From DAITAZ01 sp036824045 (GTDB lineage: Bacteria > Pseudomonadota > Gammaproteobacteria > Burkholderiales > Rhodocyclaceae), in the NCBI GenBank assembly GCA_036824045.1, contig DAITAZ010000005.1, positions 40,243 through 104,242 of the forward strand: a stretch of 64,000 bases of DNA, read 5' to 3'. This document shows positions 28,618 through 37,213 of this stretch, one piece after another; position 1 is the stretch's first letter; each line of letters begins with the position of its first letter. The notes under the pieces are model-generated. The model had not been told where the DNA came from and did not search any database. It worked only from the letters and a program-made list of their open reading frames with translations. The position numbers and the translations under genes are program-made.

Positions 28618-30660
28618 CTACACCTGGAAGCGGGAAACGGAGCGGGACAGTTCATCGGCCAGGGCGCGAATGCGCTGCACGCCGTCCAGATTCGCCTGAC
28701 TGGCTTCGCGGTTGGCCTCCGCCATGCGCGAGATTTTCTCCACGCCCCGGGCGATCTCCTGGCTGGCGGCGCTTTGTTCGCGGGTGCTGCCGGCGATGTC
28801 GCTCACCGCCCCGACGGCGGCCTGGCTCTGGCGCTCGATCTCGTTGAGTACCGCTCCGGCGCCCCCGGCAGCCTGAACGCCGCTTTCGGCCCGCACCGCC
28901 ATGCGGCCGATACGCTCGGCCACGGCGCGTGACTCCTCCTGCACCGAACCGATGGTGCGCGAAATCTCGGCGGTGGACACCGTCGTGCGCTCGGCCAGCT
29001 TGCGCACTTCGTCCGCCACCACCGCGAAACCCCGCCCCTGCTCGCCCGCCCGGGCCGCCTCGATCGCGGCGTTGAGGGCCAAGAGGTTGGTCTGGTCCGC
29101 CACGTCCTTGATGATGCTGATCACGCTGCCGATCTGGGCCGTGCGCTCCCCCAGGGCCTCCACGGCCGCAGCGGTTTCGCGGATTTCGGCCTCGATCTGG
29201 TTCATGCTGCCCACCACCTCGCTCACCCGGCCGTTGCCCGCGCGGGCCGCGGCAGCAGCCTCGCTGGCCAGCCCTTCCGCGTCCGCCGCGTTGGCCGACA
29301 CATGCCCCACGCTGACCGACAACTCCTGCACGGCGGCAGCCAGCGCCGCAGCCGACTCGCTTTGCACTGCCGAGCCCCGGGTCACGGCGGCCGAGGCTTC
29401 GCTCAAGGTCTGGGTGGCCGTCGCCATTTCGCGGCTGGCATCGCCGATCTGGCGGACGATGGTCCCCATGCCCTGCTGCATGCGGGCCAGGCTGCGTCCC
29501 AGCACATCGGTTTCGCAGCGGGTGTCGGCCCGGGTTGCCTCCAGCGCCTGACGCAGGTCCCCGTTCCCCATGCGCTCCACCCGCTCCACCATCTCCCGCA
29601 CCGGCCGCAGGCTGCGGGTTGCCACGCCGATCACGGCCCCCACGATGGCCACCGCGCACAGCAGCACGACCGCAATCATGAGGTTGCGCAGTTGCCGCCC
29701 CTCGGCGGTGAATTCGTCCACCCAGCTTCCCGCCGCCACGATCCAGCCGCCGTCGCCCACCTCCCGCGCGACGGCGATCTTCGTTCCCGTATGCTGGTCC
29801 CGGGGATCGGTCCAGTCGTAATAGAGCACGCCATTGCGCAGCTTCAGCACCATTTCCGCCGCCCGCTCCAGCAGCGGATTGGCCGCCTCGCCCACCGTGT
29901 GCCCGGCATAGACCGGGTGGGCGATCAGGCGCGCCTCGGCCAAGCTGGCGCCGGGGGCAATCACATAGGCGTACCCCTGGTCCCCCACCTTGATCTGGCC
30001 AACGGTCTCCCGCAGCCGGCTGATGATTTCGCCGATCCCCACGCGGATCGAGATCGCGCCCACCACCTGCTTGTTCTCGTCGAACACCGGATCGTAAATC
30101 GACATGAAATAGGTGCCGTTACGGCTGATGAGGCCAAAGTAAGCCTTGCCCTCGGCGAGGGACCGCGTCTCCTTGCCATCTGCCGGCAGCGGCACGCCGA
30201 TCATCGACTTGCCGTCCTTGTCCTTGAGGAAGGTGGCCACGCGAATGAACTTGCCCTCGTGGCGGACCATGACTGCCGGTTCCGCATTGAGCAGATCGCG
30301 TATCCGGGTCAGCAGTTCCATGTTGCCATTGAGCGGCTGCGCCCCCGCCCGGAGCACGGGCACGGCCGGCAGATTCCCTGCCGGAGCGGTTTCGCGGCTC
30401 AGCACCGGCGGGGCGCCCAGCATGCGCTTGTAGATATCCATGCGCAGGCGGGCCGCATCTTCTGCGGCCCGGAAGTTATCCTCGATCGACGCGGCGATGG
30501 CAGACATCTGTTGCGTGAGGTGTGTTTCCACCTGCCGCAGGGCCGCCCGGTCGGCGAGCCAGGACATCACCGCAACCAGGGCCGAGAAGGCCACCAGGCA
30601 CACCACAAAGACAGCAAATGCCAATTGGCGGGCAAGGGGCTGATGGCGAAGTGGCGACAT
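28618..30660 (-). CDS. Methyl-accepting chemotaxis protein with Cache sensor
   Basis: The 680-residue chemoreceptor has a first membrane helix (about 14-36), a large periplasmic Cache-type region (about 40-335; GKAYFGLISRNGTYFMSIYDPV and GQIKVGDQGYAYVI are typical of a Cache3-Cache2 fusion), a second helix (about 340-362), a HAMP domain and a signalling domain. The hairpin tip contains IIKDVADQTNLLALNAAIEAARAGE, which contacts CheA and CheW. The C-terminus lacks an NWETF-type tether. It is monocistronic and preceded by a FliA-type promoter, so it is likely expressed with the flagellar late genes. The ligand is unknown; such Cache domains often bind organic acids. Confidence 0.96.
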   Translation of the reverse strand: MSPLRHQPLARQLAFAVFVVCLVAFSALVAVMSWLADRAALRQVETHLTQQMSAIAASIEDNFRAAEDAARLRMDIYKRMLGAPPVLSRETAPAGNLPAVPVLRAGAQPLNGNMELLTRIRDLLNAEPAVMVRHEGKFIRVATFLKDKDGKSMIGVPLPADGKETRSLAEGKAYFGLISRNGTYFMSIYDPVFDENKQVVGAISIRVGIGEIISRLRETVGQIKVGDQGYAYVIAPGASLAEARLIAHPVYAGHTVGEAANPLLERAAEMVLKLRNGVLYYDWTDPRDQHTGTKIAVAREVGDGGWIVAAGSWVDEFTAEGRQLRNLMIAVVLLCAVAIVGAVIGVATRSLRPVREMVERVERMGNGDLRQALEATRADTRCETDVLGRSLARMQQGMGTIVRQIGDASREMATATQTLSEASAAVTRGSAVQSESAAALAAAVQELSVSVGHVSANAADAEGLASEAAAAARAGNGRVSEVVGSMNQIEAEIRETAAAVEALGERTAQIGSVISIIKDVADQTNLLALNAAIEAARAGEQGRGFAVVADEVRKLAERTTVSTAEISRTIGSVQEESRAVAERIGRMAVRAESGVQAAGGAGAVLNEIERQSQAAVGAVSDIAGSTREQSAASQEIARGVEKISRMAEANREASQANLDGVQRIRALADELSRSVSRFQV

Positions 30661-30692
30661 GGGACACCTGACGGAAAACGATCGATACGCCG

Positions 30693-30719
30693 TTTACGGC
30701 CCGCCAAGCAAGGTCTTGA
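30693..30719 (-). promoter_or_regulatory. FliA (sigma-28) type promoter of the Cache chemoreceptor
   Basis: On the minus strand TCAAGACC and GCCGTAAA are separated by exactly 11 bases, matching the sigma-28 pattern TAAAGTTT-N11-GCCGATAA at four of the first five and six of the last eight positions. The -10 element lies 32 bases before the chemoreceptor ATG at 30660. Confidence 0.6.
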
Positions 30720-30786
30720 CCCCCCGCGCGCGCTGCGTACTCTCCACAAGTGCCGACGACAACGCTTGCCGTTAAGCTGCGCGCCC

Positions 30787-31683
30787 ATGAACACGTTTCT
30801 TCTGCTCCTGCCGGATTTTTCGCTGGTGCTGCTGGGGGCGGCCCTGCGCCTGCGGGGCGGGTTCGCGCCCACCTTCTGGGCGGGTGTGGAGCGGCTGGTC
30901 TATTTCGTGCTGTTTCCCGCCTTGCTCTTCAATGCGCTGCTCAAGGCGCGGCTGGATCTGGCGGGCATGGCGCCGCTGGTGCTGGCCGGTGCCGGCGCCA
31001 TGCTGGCCGGTTTCGTGCTGGTGCTGGCGGCCAAACCGGTGATGGGCCTCAATCCGCTGACCTTTGCCTCCCGCCTGCAATGCGGCTACCGCTTCAACAC
31101 CTATATCGGCATGGCGGTGGCCGGCACCGTTCACGGCGCATCCGGCATGGCCGCCATGGGCGCCCTGTGCGGCGCCCTGGTCCCGCTGGCCAACATCCTG
31201 GCGGTGGGCATGCTGGCCCGTCACGGCCAGGGCCGGCTGCTCAACGAACTGGCCCGCAACCCCCTGGTGCTTGCCACCGTGTCGGGCATCGTCTGCAACC
31301 TGCTGGGCGTGACGCTGCCCGCGGGGGTCGCGCCGTTCCTGCAGCGGCTGGCGGACGCCTCGATCGCCCTTGGCCTGCTGGCGGTGGGCGCCGCCCTGCG
31401 CTGGGGCAATACCGAAGGGCGCTGGCTGGGTTCAGCCTGGATCGTGGTGGTGAAGCTGGCAATCCTGCCCGCGGTGGCCTGGGGACTGGGGCGGAGTCTG
31501 GGGCTGGAGGGCACGGCGTTCGACACGCTGGTGCTCTTCGCCGCGCTGCCCACCGCGTCCTCCGCCTACATCCTCGCCACCCGCATGGGCGGCGACGGCC
31601 CGGGCGTGGCCTGGCTGATTTCCGCCACCACCCTGGCTTCGGTGGCCTCCCTGAGCTTCTGGATCGACCACCTCAGTCACTGA
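30787..31683 (+). CDS. AEC (auxin efflux carrier) family transporter
   Basis: The 298-residue membrane protein has about ten hydrophobic helices in two inverted halves. The conserved AEC elements are the FPALLFNALL segment in helix 2, the GYRFNTYIGMAVA motif in helix 4 and the FAALPTASSAYILATRMGGD motif near helix 9, which in other members lines the substrate path. Bacterial AEC proteins such as MdcF and MleP transport malonate or malate, so an organic acid is the best guess. The ATG at 30787 has only a weak ribosome site. It is divergent from the chemoreceptor gene, so the two may respond to related compounds. Confidence 0.9.
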   Translation: MNTFLLLLPDFSLVLLGAALRLRGGFAPTFWAGVERLVYFVLFPALLFNALLKARLDLAGMAPLVLAGAGAMLAGFVLVLAAKPVMGLNPLTFASRLQCGYRFNTYIGMAVAGTVHGASGMAAMGALCGALVPLANILAVGMLARHGQGRLLNELARNPLVLATVSGIVCNLLGVTLPAGVAPFLQRLADASIALGLLAVGAALRWGNTEGRWLGSAWIVVVKLAILPAVAWGLGRSLGLEGTAFDTLVLFAALPTASSAYILATRMGGDGPGVAWLISATTLASVASLSFWIDHLSH

Positions 31684-31718
31684 ACCCCCATTCCGGGATC
31701 GCCGGCAAGGCTGACGTG

Positions 31719-31752
31719 CGAAGGCCCCACGCCATGCGCCGCGGGGCCTTCG
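31719..31752. terminator. Hairpin between convergent AEC transporter and thiolase genes
   Basis: Perfect 10-bp arms CGAAGGCCCC/GGGGCCTTCG enclose a 14-base loop. The hairpin lies 36 bases after the transporter stop and 24 bases after the thiolase stop, so it may end transcripts from both sides, although neither side has a T tract. Confidence 0.6.
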
Positions 31753-31776
31753 AGACAGGGGGTCGGGTGCCCGGGG

Positions 31777-32973
31777 TCAGACTTTTTCGAACACCCCCGC
31801 AGCGCCCATGCCAGTACCGATGCACATGGACACCATGCCGTAACGGGCTGCCCCCCGCTGCATGGCGCTCATGAGCGTGGCGGTGCGGATGGCGCCGGTG
31901 GCGCCCAGCGGGTGCCCAAGGGCGATGGCCCCGCCGAGGGGATTCACCCGGGCCGGATCCAGCTCCAGTTGGCGGGCTACCGCCAGTGCCTGCGCGGCGA
32001 AGGCCTCGTTCAACTCGATCCAGTCCACCTGCTGCAGCCCGATGCCCGCCGCCTTGAGCGCGCGGGGGATGGCCTCCACCGGGCCGATGCCCATGATCTG
32101 GGGCGGGACGCCCGCCACCGAATACCCGGCGAAACGGGCGATGGGCGTCAGGCCATGGCGCTTGACCGCCCCCTCGCTCATCAACAGCACGGCCCCGGCG
32201 CCGTCGGACATCTGGGAACTGTTGCCGGCAGTGACCGAACCCCGGGCGGCAAACACCGGCCGGAGCTTGGCCAGCCCCTCGGCGGTACTGTCCGCGCGGG
32301 GCCCCTCGTCGGTGTCGCACACCCGTTCGGCCAGGCGCACCACGCCGCCTTCGCCCGGCAGGTGGGCGCGCACCGTGTAGGGCGTGATCTCGTCGCGGAA
32401 GTGCCCCGCAGCAATGGCGGCCACCGCCCGCTGGTGGGACTGGGCGGCAAAAGCGTCCTGCACCTCGCGGCTCACCTGCCACTGGCTGGCCACCTTCTCC
32501 GCCGTCAGGCCCATGCCGAACGCGATCCCCAGATTCTCGGCCCGCTCGAACACCGCCGGATTGAGGCTGACCTTGTTGCCCATGATTTGCGGCATCACGC
32601 TCATGCTCTCGGTGCCCGCGGCAATCATCACCTCCGCCTCGCCCAGGCGGATCCGCGCCGCCGCATCCGCCACCGCCTGCAGGCCGGAGGCGCAGAAGCG
32701 GTTGATGGTGATGCCGGGCACCGTGTCCGGCAGCCCGGCCAGCAGCAGACCGATGCGCGCCACATTCATGCCCTGCTCCGCTTCCGGCATGGCGCAGCCC
32801 ACGATCACATCGCCGATCTCCCGGGCGTCCAGCCCGGGCGCCTTGGCCACCACCGCCCGCAACACGTGGGCCAGCATGTCGTCCGGCCGCACATGGCGGA
32901 ACATGCCGCCCTTCTTGCCAACCGGGGTACGGGTGGCGGCAACGATGTAGGCGTCTTGTACCTGTTTGCTCAT
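31777..32973 (-). CDS. fadA: Acetyl-CoA acyltransferase (3-ketoacyl-CoA thiolase, FadA type)
   Basis: The 398-residue thiolase cleaves 3-ketoacyl-CoA with CoA in the last step of each beta-oxidation round. The nucleophilic Cys94 is in RFCASGLQAV, the catalytic His is in GGAIALGHPLGATG, and the proton-donor Cys is in SMCIGTGMGAAG near the C-terminus. The start MSKQVQDAYIVAATRTPVGK is family-typical. It lies 16 bases after the stop of the fused dehydrogenase/hydratase gene, forming the usual fadB-fadA order on one transcript. Chain-length preference cannot be read from sequence. Confidence 0.95.
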   Translation of the reverse strand: MSKQVQDAYIVAATRTPVGKKGGMFRHVRPDDMLAHVLRAVVAKAPGLDAREIGDVIVGCAMPEAEQGMNVARIGLLLAGLPDTVPGITINRFCASGLQAVADAAARIRLGEAEVMIAAGTESMSVMPQIMGNKVSLNPAVFERAENLGIAFGMGLTAEKVASQWQVSREVQDAFAAQSHQRAVAAIAAGHFRDEITPYTVRAHLPGEGGVVRLAERVCDTDEGPRADSTAEGLAKLRPVFAARGSVTAGNSSQMSDGAGAVLLMSEGAVKRHGLTPIARFAGYSVAGVPPQIMGIGPVEAIPRALKAAGIGLQQVDWIELNEAFAAQALAVARQLELDPARVNPLGGAIALGHPLGATGAIRTATLMSAMQRGAARYGMVSMCIGTGMGAAGVFEKV

Positions 32974-32989
32974 CTGTTCGTCTCCCGTC

Positions 32990-35371
32990 CTAGTTGCGCA
33001 GGGGTTTGCCCGTTTCCAGCATGTGCGCGATGCGCTGCTGGGTTTTTTCGGTCTGCAGCAGGGCCACGAACTGGGCCCGTTCCACATCCAGTATCCACTG
33101 CTCGTCCACCCGGGCGCCGCTGTCCACCTCGCCACCGCACAGGGCCGTGGCCGCGGCCTTGGCCACCCGGTAATCGTGCTCGGAGATGAAACCGCCTTCC
33201 TTCATGTTGATCAGCATCATTTCGCAGGTGGCAATACCGTTGCGCCCCGCGACCACGATCCCGCGGCTGCGCAGGGGCGGCCGGTAGCCGGCGGCCGCCA
33301 TGCCACGGGCCCGGTGGATGGCGGCGAACAGCAGTTCCCGGGCGTTGAAAACGATGTCGTCCGAGGCGCGGGCAAAGCCCAGCTCCACCGCCTCCAGCGC
33401 GCTCTTGGAGACGGTGGCCATGGCCACCGTCTGGAACATGTTCTGGATGAAGGGGAAAACGTCGCCGCCCGCCACCCGCTGGGCCAGTTCGTGAGCCTGC
33501 ACGGCAAAGGCCTTGCAGCCGCCCCCGGCGGGGATCAGCCCGACGCCCGCTTCCACCAACCCCACGTAGCTTTCCAAAGCCAGCACCCGGTGCGCCGCGT
33601 GCATGGCGAATTCGCAGCCACCGCCCAGGGCCATGCCCTGCACCGCGGCCACCACCGGCACCTGAGCGTGGCGCAGGGCCAAAGCCGCCTGCTGGAAGGC
33701 CGCCACCTTGCGCTCGAGCACATCGAACTGACCGGCCTGGCAGGCCACCGCCACTTGCTGCAGGTTGGCGCCCACGGCAAAGGGGGCTTCGTGCCACAAC
33801 ACCAGTCCATCCAGATCCCGTTCTGCCCGGGCCACGGCTTCGAGCAGCCCCTCGATCACCTCGTCGCCGATGGCATGCATCTTCGACTTGAAGGACACGA
33901 TGCCGATGCCCGCATCCACATCAGCCCGCCGCCACAGGCGCACGCCTTCGTTCTCCCACAGGGTTTGGCCCGGATCGGGGGGGGCTTCACCCAACACTTG
34001 CTCCGGATAGAGCTGGCGGCCATACACCGGCAAGCCGGAGCGGGGTTGCAGCGCCGCCTCGGCCGCGCTCCACGAACCCGCGGCCTCATGCACGCCGCTG
34101 CGGCCGCGCACCCAGGCCGGCAGAGGCGCATCGCTCATGGCCCGGCCGGCGGCGATATCCGCCTCCACCGCCTCGGCAATGGCCTGCCAGCCGGCGGCCT
34201 GCCAGGTCTCGAAGGGGCCTTGCGCCCAGCCAAAGCCCCAGCGCATGGCCAGATCCACGTCCCGGGCGTTGTTGGCGATGTCCGCCAGGTGGTAGGCGCA
34301 GTAATGGAATACGTCCCGGAAGATGGCCCACAGGAATTGGGCCTGGGGATGCTCGCAGGCCCGGAGCTGGGCAAATTTTTCCGCCGGATTGCGGTTCTTG
34401 AGGATGGCCACCACCTCGGGGGCGGCCTCGCCGGCGCTGGGACGGTAGTGCTGCGCCGCCACATCCAGCACCATGATCTGCTTGCCCTCCTTGCGGAAGA
34501 TGCCGCCCTTGGTCTTCTGCCCCAGGGCGCCCTTGGCGATCAACCCCGCCAGCCAGGCGGGCTGGTTGAAGTAGCCATGCCAGGGGTCGCCGGGCAAGGT
34601 GGCCTGCATGGTGCCGACCACGTGGGCGAGGGTGTCCAGCCCCACCACGTCGGCCGTACGGTAGGTGGCGCTCTTGGGGCGGCCGATGAGCGGCCCGGTC
34701 AGGGCGTCCACCTCGTCGAAGCCCAGGCCCAGACGCGCGGTGTGGTGCATCACGGCCAGGATGGAGAACACCCCGACCCGGTTGGCCACGAAGTTGGGCG
34801 TATCTTTGGCGCGGACGATGCTCTTGCCCAGCCGGGTGGTGAACCAGGCCTCCAGGCCGTCCAGGATGGCCGGGTCCGTCCCCGCCGTGGCGATCAGCTC
34901 CACCAGCGCCATGTAGCGCGGCGGGTTGAAGAAATGCACGCCGCAGAACTGTCCGCGGAGGGCTTCCGGCAGCCCCTGGGCCAGGGCATTGATGGACAAG
35001 CCGGAGGTGTTGGAGGCAAAGATGGCGTCTGCCCGCACGTGGGGAGCCACCTTGGCATAGAGGTCGAGCTTCCATTCCATCTTTTCGGCGATGGCCTCGA
35101 TGATCAGGTCGCATTCGCCCAGGAGCGCCAGATCACTACCGTAGTTGGCGGCATCCACGTACTGGACGCGGCCCTTGCTGGCGAAGGGCGCGGGCTCCAG
35201 CTTCCTGAGCCCGGCCAGGGCCCGGTCCACGATACCGTTGGGCTTGCCTTCCCGGGCGGGCAGGTCAAAGAGCACCACTGGCACATCGGCATTGGCGCAG
35301 TGGGCGGCAATCTGGGCACCCATCACCCCCGCGCCCAAGACGGCCACCTTGCGGATATTGAGTCGAGTCAC
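32990..35371 (-). CDS. 3-hydroxyacyl-CoA dehydrogenase / enoyl-CoA hydratase fusion
   Basis: The 793-residue bifunctional protein has the dehydrogenase half first: an NAD-binding motif VAVLGAGVMGAQIAAHCA at the N-terminus, the IEAIAEKMEWK segment, the catalytic His in GVHFFNPP and the C-terminal HAD domain. The crotonase half follows at about 490-680, with the oxyanion-hole segment LALRHAQVPVVAAVQGMALGGG (in parts) and the glutamate-containing AGVGLIPAGGG. This order is the reverse of E. coli FadB and the same as FadN-type proteins. The start is a GTG preceded by GGAAGGAG. It works with the thiolase downstream. Confidence 0.93.
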   Translation of the reverse strand: MTRLNIRKVAVLGAGVMGAQIAAHCANADVPVVLFDLPAREGKPNGIVDRALAGLRKLEPAPFASKGRVQYVDAANYGSDLALLGECDLIIEAIAEKMEWKLDLYAKVAPHVRADAIFASNTSGLSINALAQGLPEALRGQFCGVHFFNPPRYMALVELIATAGTDPAILDGLEAWFTTRLGKSIVRAKDTPNFVANRVGVFSILAVMHHTARLGLGFDEVDALTGPLIGRPKSATYRTADVVGLDTLAHVVGTMQATLPGDPWHGYFNQPAWLAGLIAKGALGQKTKGGIFRKEGKQIMVLDVAAQHYRPSAGEAAPEVVAILKNRNPAEKFAQLRACEHPQAQFLWAIFRDVFHYCAYHLADIANNARDVDLAMRWGFGWAQGPFETWQAAGWQAIAEAVEADIAAGRAMSDAPLPAWVRGRSGVHEAAGSWSAAEAALQPRSGLPVYGRQLYPEQVLGEAPPDPGQTLWENEGVRLWRRADVDAGIGIVSFKSKMHAIGDEVIEGLLEAVARAERDLDGLVLWHEAPFAVGANLQQVAVACQAGQFDVLERKVAAFQQAALALRHAQVPVVAAVQGMALGGGCEFAMHAAHRVLALESYVGLVEAGVGLIPAGGGCKAFAVQAHELAQRVAGGDVFPFIQNMFQTVAMATVSKSALEAVELGFARASDDIVFNARELLFAAIHRARGMAAAGYRPPLRSRGIVVAGRNGIATCEMMLINMKEGGFISEHDYRVAKAAATALCGGEVDSGARVDEQWILDVERAQFVALLQTEKTQQRIAHMLETGKPLRN

Positions 35372-35428
35372 ACTGTGTCTCCTTCCATTCGGGTTGGCTG
35401 GCCACCGGGGCGGCCAGCTCGGGGGGTG

Positions 35429-37075
35429 TCAGGCCTTGCCCGGAGCGTAGAGCTCGCGCATCGCCCGCTTGTTGAGTTTACCCACGCTGGTGCGGGCCAG
35501 TTCGCGCACGAATTCCACCCGGTCCGGCACTCCGTAGCGGGAAATGTAGCCCTGCTCGGCAAAGCCCGCCACATGTGCGCGGATCTCGTCGGCGGTGGCC
35601 GTGGCGTCCGCCTTGAGCACCACCAGGGCCATGGGACGCTCGCCCCATTTTTCGTCGGACACGCCGATCACGGCGGATTCCGCCACCGCCGGATGGCGGG
35701 TGATCAGGTCCTCGATTTCGAGGGAGGACACCCACTCGCCACCGGTCTTGATCACGTCCTTGATGCGGTCGGTAACCTGCAGATAACCCCGCGGGTCGAT
35801 GTGGCCGATATCCTGGGTGTGCAGCCAGCCCCCGTTCCACAAGGTTTCCGACGCCGTGGGGTTGGCCAGGTAACCCTGGGTGAGCCAGGGAGCACGCACC
35901 ACCACTTCACCCACGCTCTTGCCGTCGGCGGGCTGAGTGCTCATGTAGCCATCCACCGTGCGCAATTGCACAAGGGGCACCGGACGGCCGGTCTTGGTGC
36001 GGATGGGTACGTCGTTCGGGCCCTGGTCGCTGCTCTCCACATGGGCCAGGGTCAGCACCGGACAGGTTTCCGACATGCCATAGCCGGTGAATACGTCTAT
36101 GCCCTTGTTGCGCGCCTGCTGGGCCAGACCGGCGGTGAGGGCGGAACCGCCGATCACCACTTTCCAGCGGGACAAGTCGGTCGCGGCGCAGGCGGGGCTC
36201 AGCAGCAGCATGTGCAGGATGGTGGGCACGCAATGGGACAGGGTGACCCCCTCCCGGGCAATGGTTTCGAGTATGGTGGCTGGAATGTAGCGGCCAGGAT
36301 AGACCTGCTTGACCCCGAGCACGGTAGCGATGTAGGGGAAGCCCCAGGCGTGCACGTGGAACATGGGGGTGAGGGGCATGTACACGTCGTCCCGGTGGAA
36401 GCGCCCCTGCTGGCCGGGCGAGGCCATGGCCAACCCCACGCTCAGGGTGTGCAGCACCAGTTGCCGGTGGCTGAAGTACACCCCTTTGGGCAGCCCGGTG
36501 GTCCCGGTCGTGTAGAAGGTGGTGGCGCGGGTGTTTTCGTCCAGTTCCGGGAAATCGTAGTCCGCCGGTCGGGCCGCGAGCAGTGCTTCGTACTCCCCGG
36601 CAAAGCCCTCGGGCACGGCGGCCCCCTCATCGGTGATGAAGATGAAGCGCTTCACTGTCTGCAGATCCCCCCGGATGGCCTCCAGCACCGGCAAGAATTC
36701 CTGATTCACCAGCAGCACATCGGCGCGGGCGTGATTGAGGGTGTAGAGGATCTGTTCAGGCGAGAGGCGGATGTTCACCGTCTGCAGGACCGCGCCCATC
36801 ATCGGCACGGCAAAGAAGCACTCCAGATAGCGGTGACTGTCCCAGTCCATCATGGCCACCGTCTGTCCCGGCCTCACGCCTTCTGCGGCCAGGGCGTTGG
36901 CCAGTTGCCCCAGGCGGCGGGCGAAGTCCCGGTAGGTCAGGCGGACGGAATCCCGGTAAACGATCTCCTGCTCGGGAGCTACGGCAAGGGGCGTTGCCAG
37001 CAGCTGCTTGATCAGCAGCGGATAGCCGTAGGCAAGCGGATTCGGGGGGGTGAATTCGGGCGGATTGCTGCTCAT
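35429..37075 (-). CDS. Fatty-acid (medium/long-chain) acyl-CoA ligase
   Basis: The 548-residue AMP-forming ligase activates a fatty acid to acyl-CoA. Its motifs are the P-loop-like YTTGTTGLPKGVYFSH, the TGYGMSETCPV adenine-binding motif, the QDIGHIDPRGYLQVTDRIKD hinge and the C-terminal catalytic lysine in SVGKLNK. The sequence resembles the AlkK/medium-chain group. GGAGGAG precedes the ATG at 37075. It is the first gene of a presumed ligase-fadB-fadA set, with a promoter at 37159-37188 overlapped by a perfect palindrome that is the likely site of the neighbouring TetR-type regulator. Confidence 0.93.
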   Translation of the reverse strand: MSSNPPEFTPPNPLAYGYPLLIKQLLATPLAVAPEQEIVYRDSVRLTYRDFARRLGQLANALAAEGVRPGQTVAMMDWDSHRYLECFFAVPMMGAVLQTVNIRLSPEQILYTLNHARADVLLVNQEFLPVLEAIRGDLQTVKRFIFITDEGAAVPEGFAGEYEALLAARPADYDFPELDENTRATTFYTTGTTGLPKGVYFSHRQLVLHTLSVGLAMASPGQQGRFHRDDVYMPLTPMFHVHAWGFPYIATVLGVKQVYPGRYIPATILETIAREGVTLSHCVPTILHMLLLSPACAATDLSRWKVVIGGSALTAGLAQQARNKGIDVFTGYGMSETCPVLTLAHVESSDQGPNDVPIRTKTGRPVPLVQLRTVDGYMSTQPADGKSVGEVVVRAPWLTQGYLANPTASETLWNGGWLHTQDIGHIDPRGYLQVTDRIKDVIKTGGEWVSSLEIEDLITRHPAVAESAVIGVSDEKWGERPMALVVLKADATATADEIRAHVAGFAEQGYISRYGVPDRVEFVRELARTSVGKLNKRAMRELYAPGKA

Positions 37076-37143
37076 GGGTGTCTCCTCCAGGCGGCGGTGT
37101 GATGGATTGTTGGCGTGCCGGCACACCAACTGCCGGCACTGAT

Positions 37144-37159
37144 TTGAACGATCGTTCAA
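37144..37159. promoter_or_regulatory. 16-bp palindromic operator upstream of the acyl-CoA ligase
   Basis: TTGAACGATCGTTCAA is a perfect palindrome. It directly abuts or overlaps the -10 end of a promoter that reads into the ligase gene, so a bound dimer would block transcription. The adjacent gene encodes a TetR-family repressor, which normally binds such sites; the pairing is inferred. Release by an acyl-CoA would be the expected logic. Confidence 0.75.
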
Positions 37160-37188
37160 CTCTAGACGGACCACCGCGGCGCTGTCAA
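37159..37188 (-). promoter_or_regulatory. Candidate sigma-70 promoter of the acyl-CoA ligase operon
   Basis: On the minus strand a perfect TTGACA at 37188-37183 is followed after 18 bases by TAGAGT at 37164-37159 (four of six -10 positions). The start point would fall inside the palindromic operator. The ligase ATG is about 85 bases downstream of the -10 box. Confidence 0.6.
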
Positions 37189-37213
37189 CGCAGGCGATCA
37201 AATCAAGAATAGA

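Noticed and set aside
32966..37102. A plus-strand open frame of almost 1,400 codons opposite the fatty-acid genes
   Set aside because: It mirrors real minus-strand genes with strong family motifs, has low-complexity His/Gly/Arg-rich translation and no domain. Long antisense frames are common in high-GC DNA.
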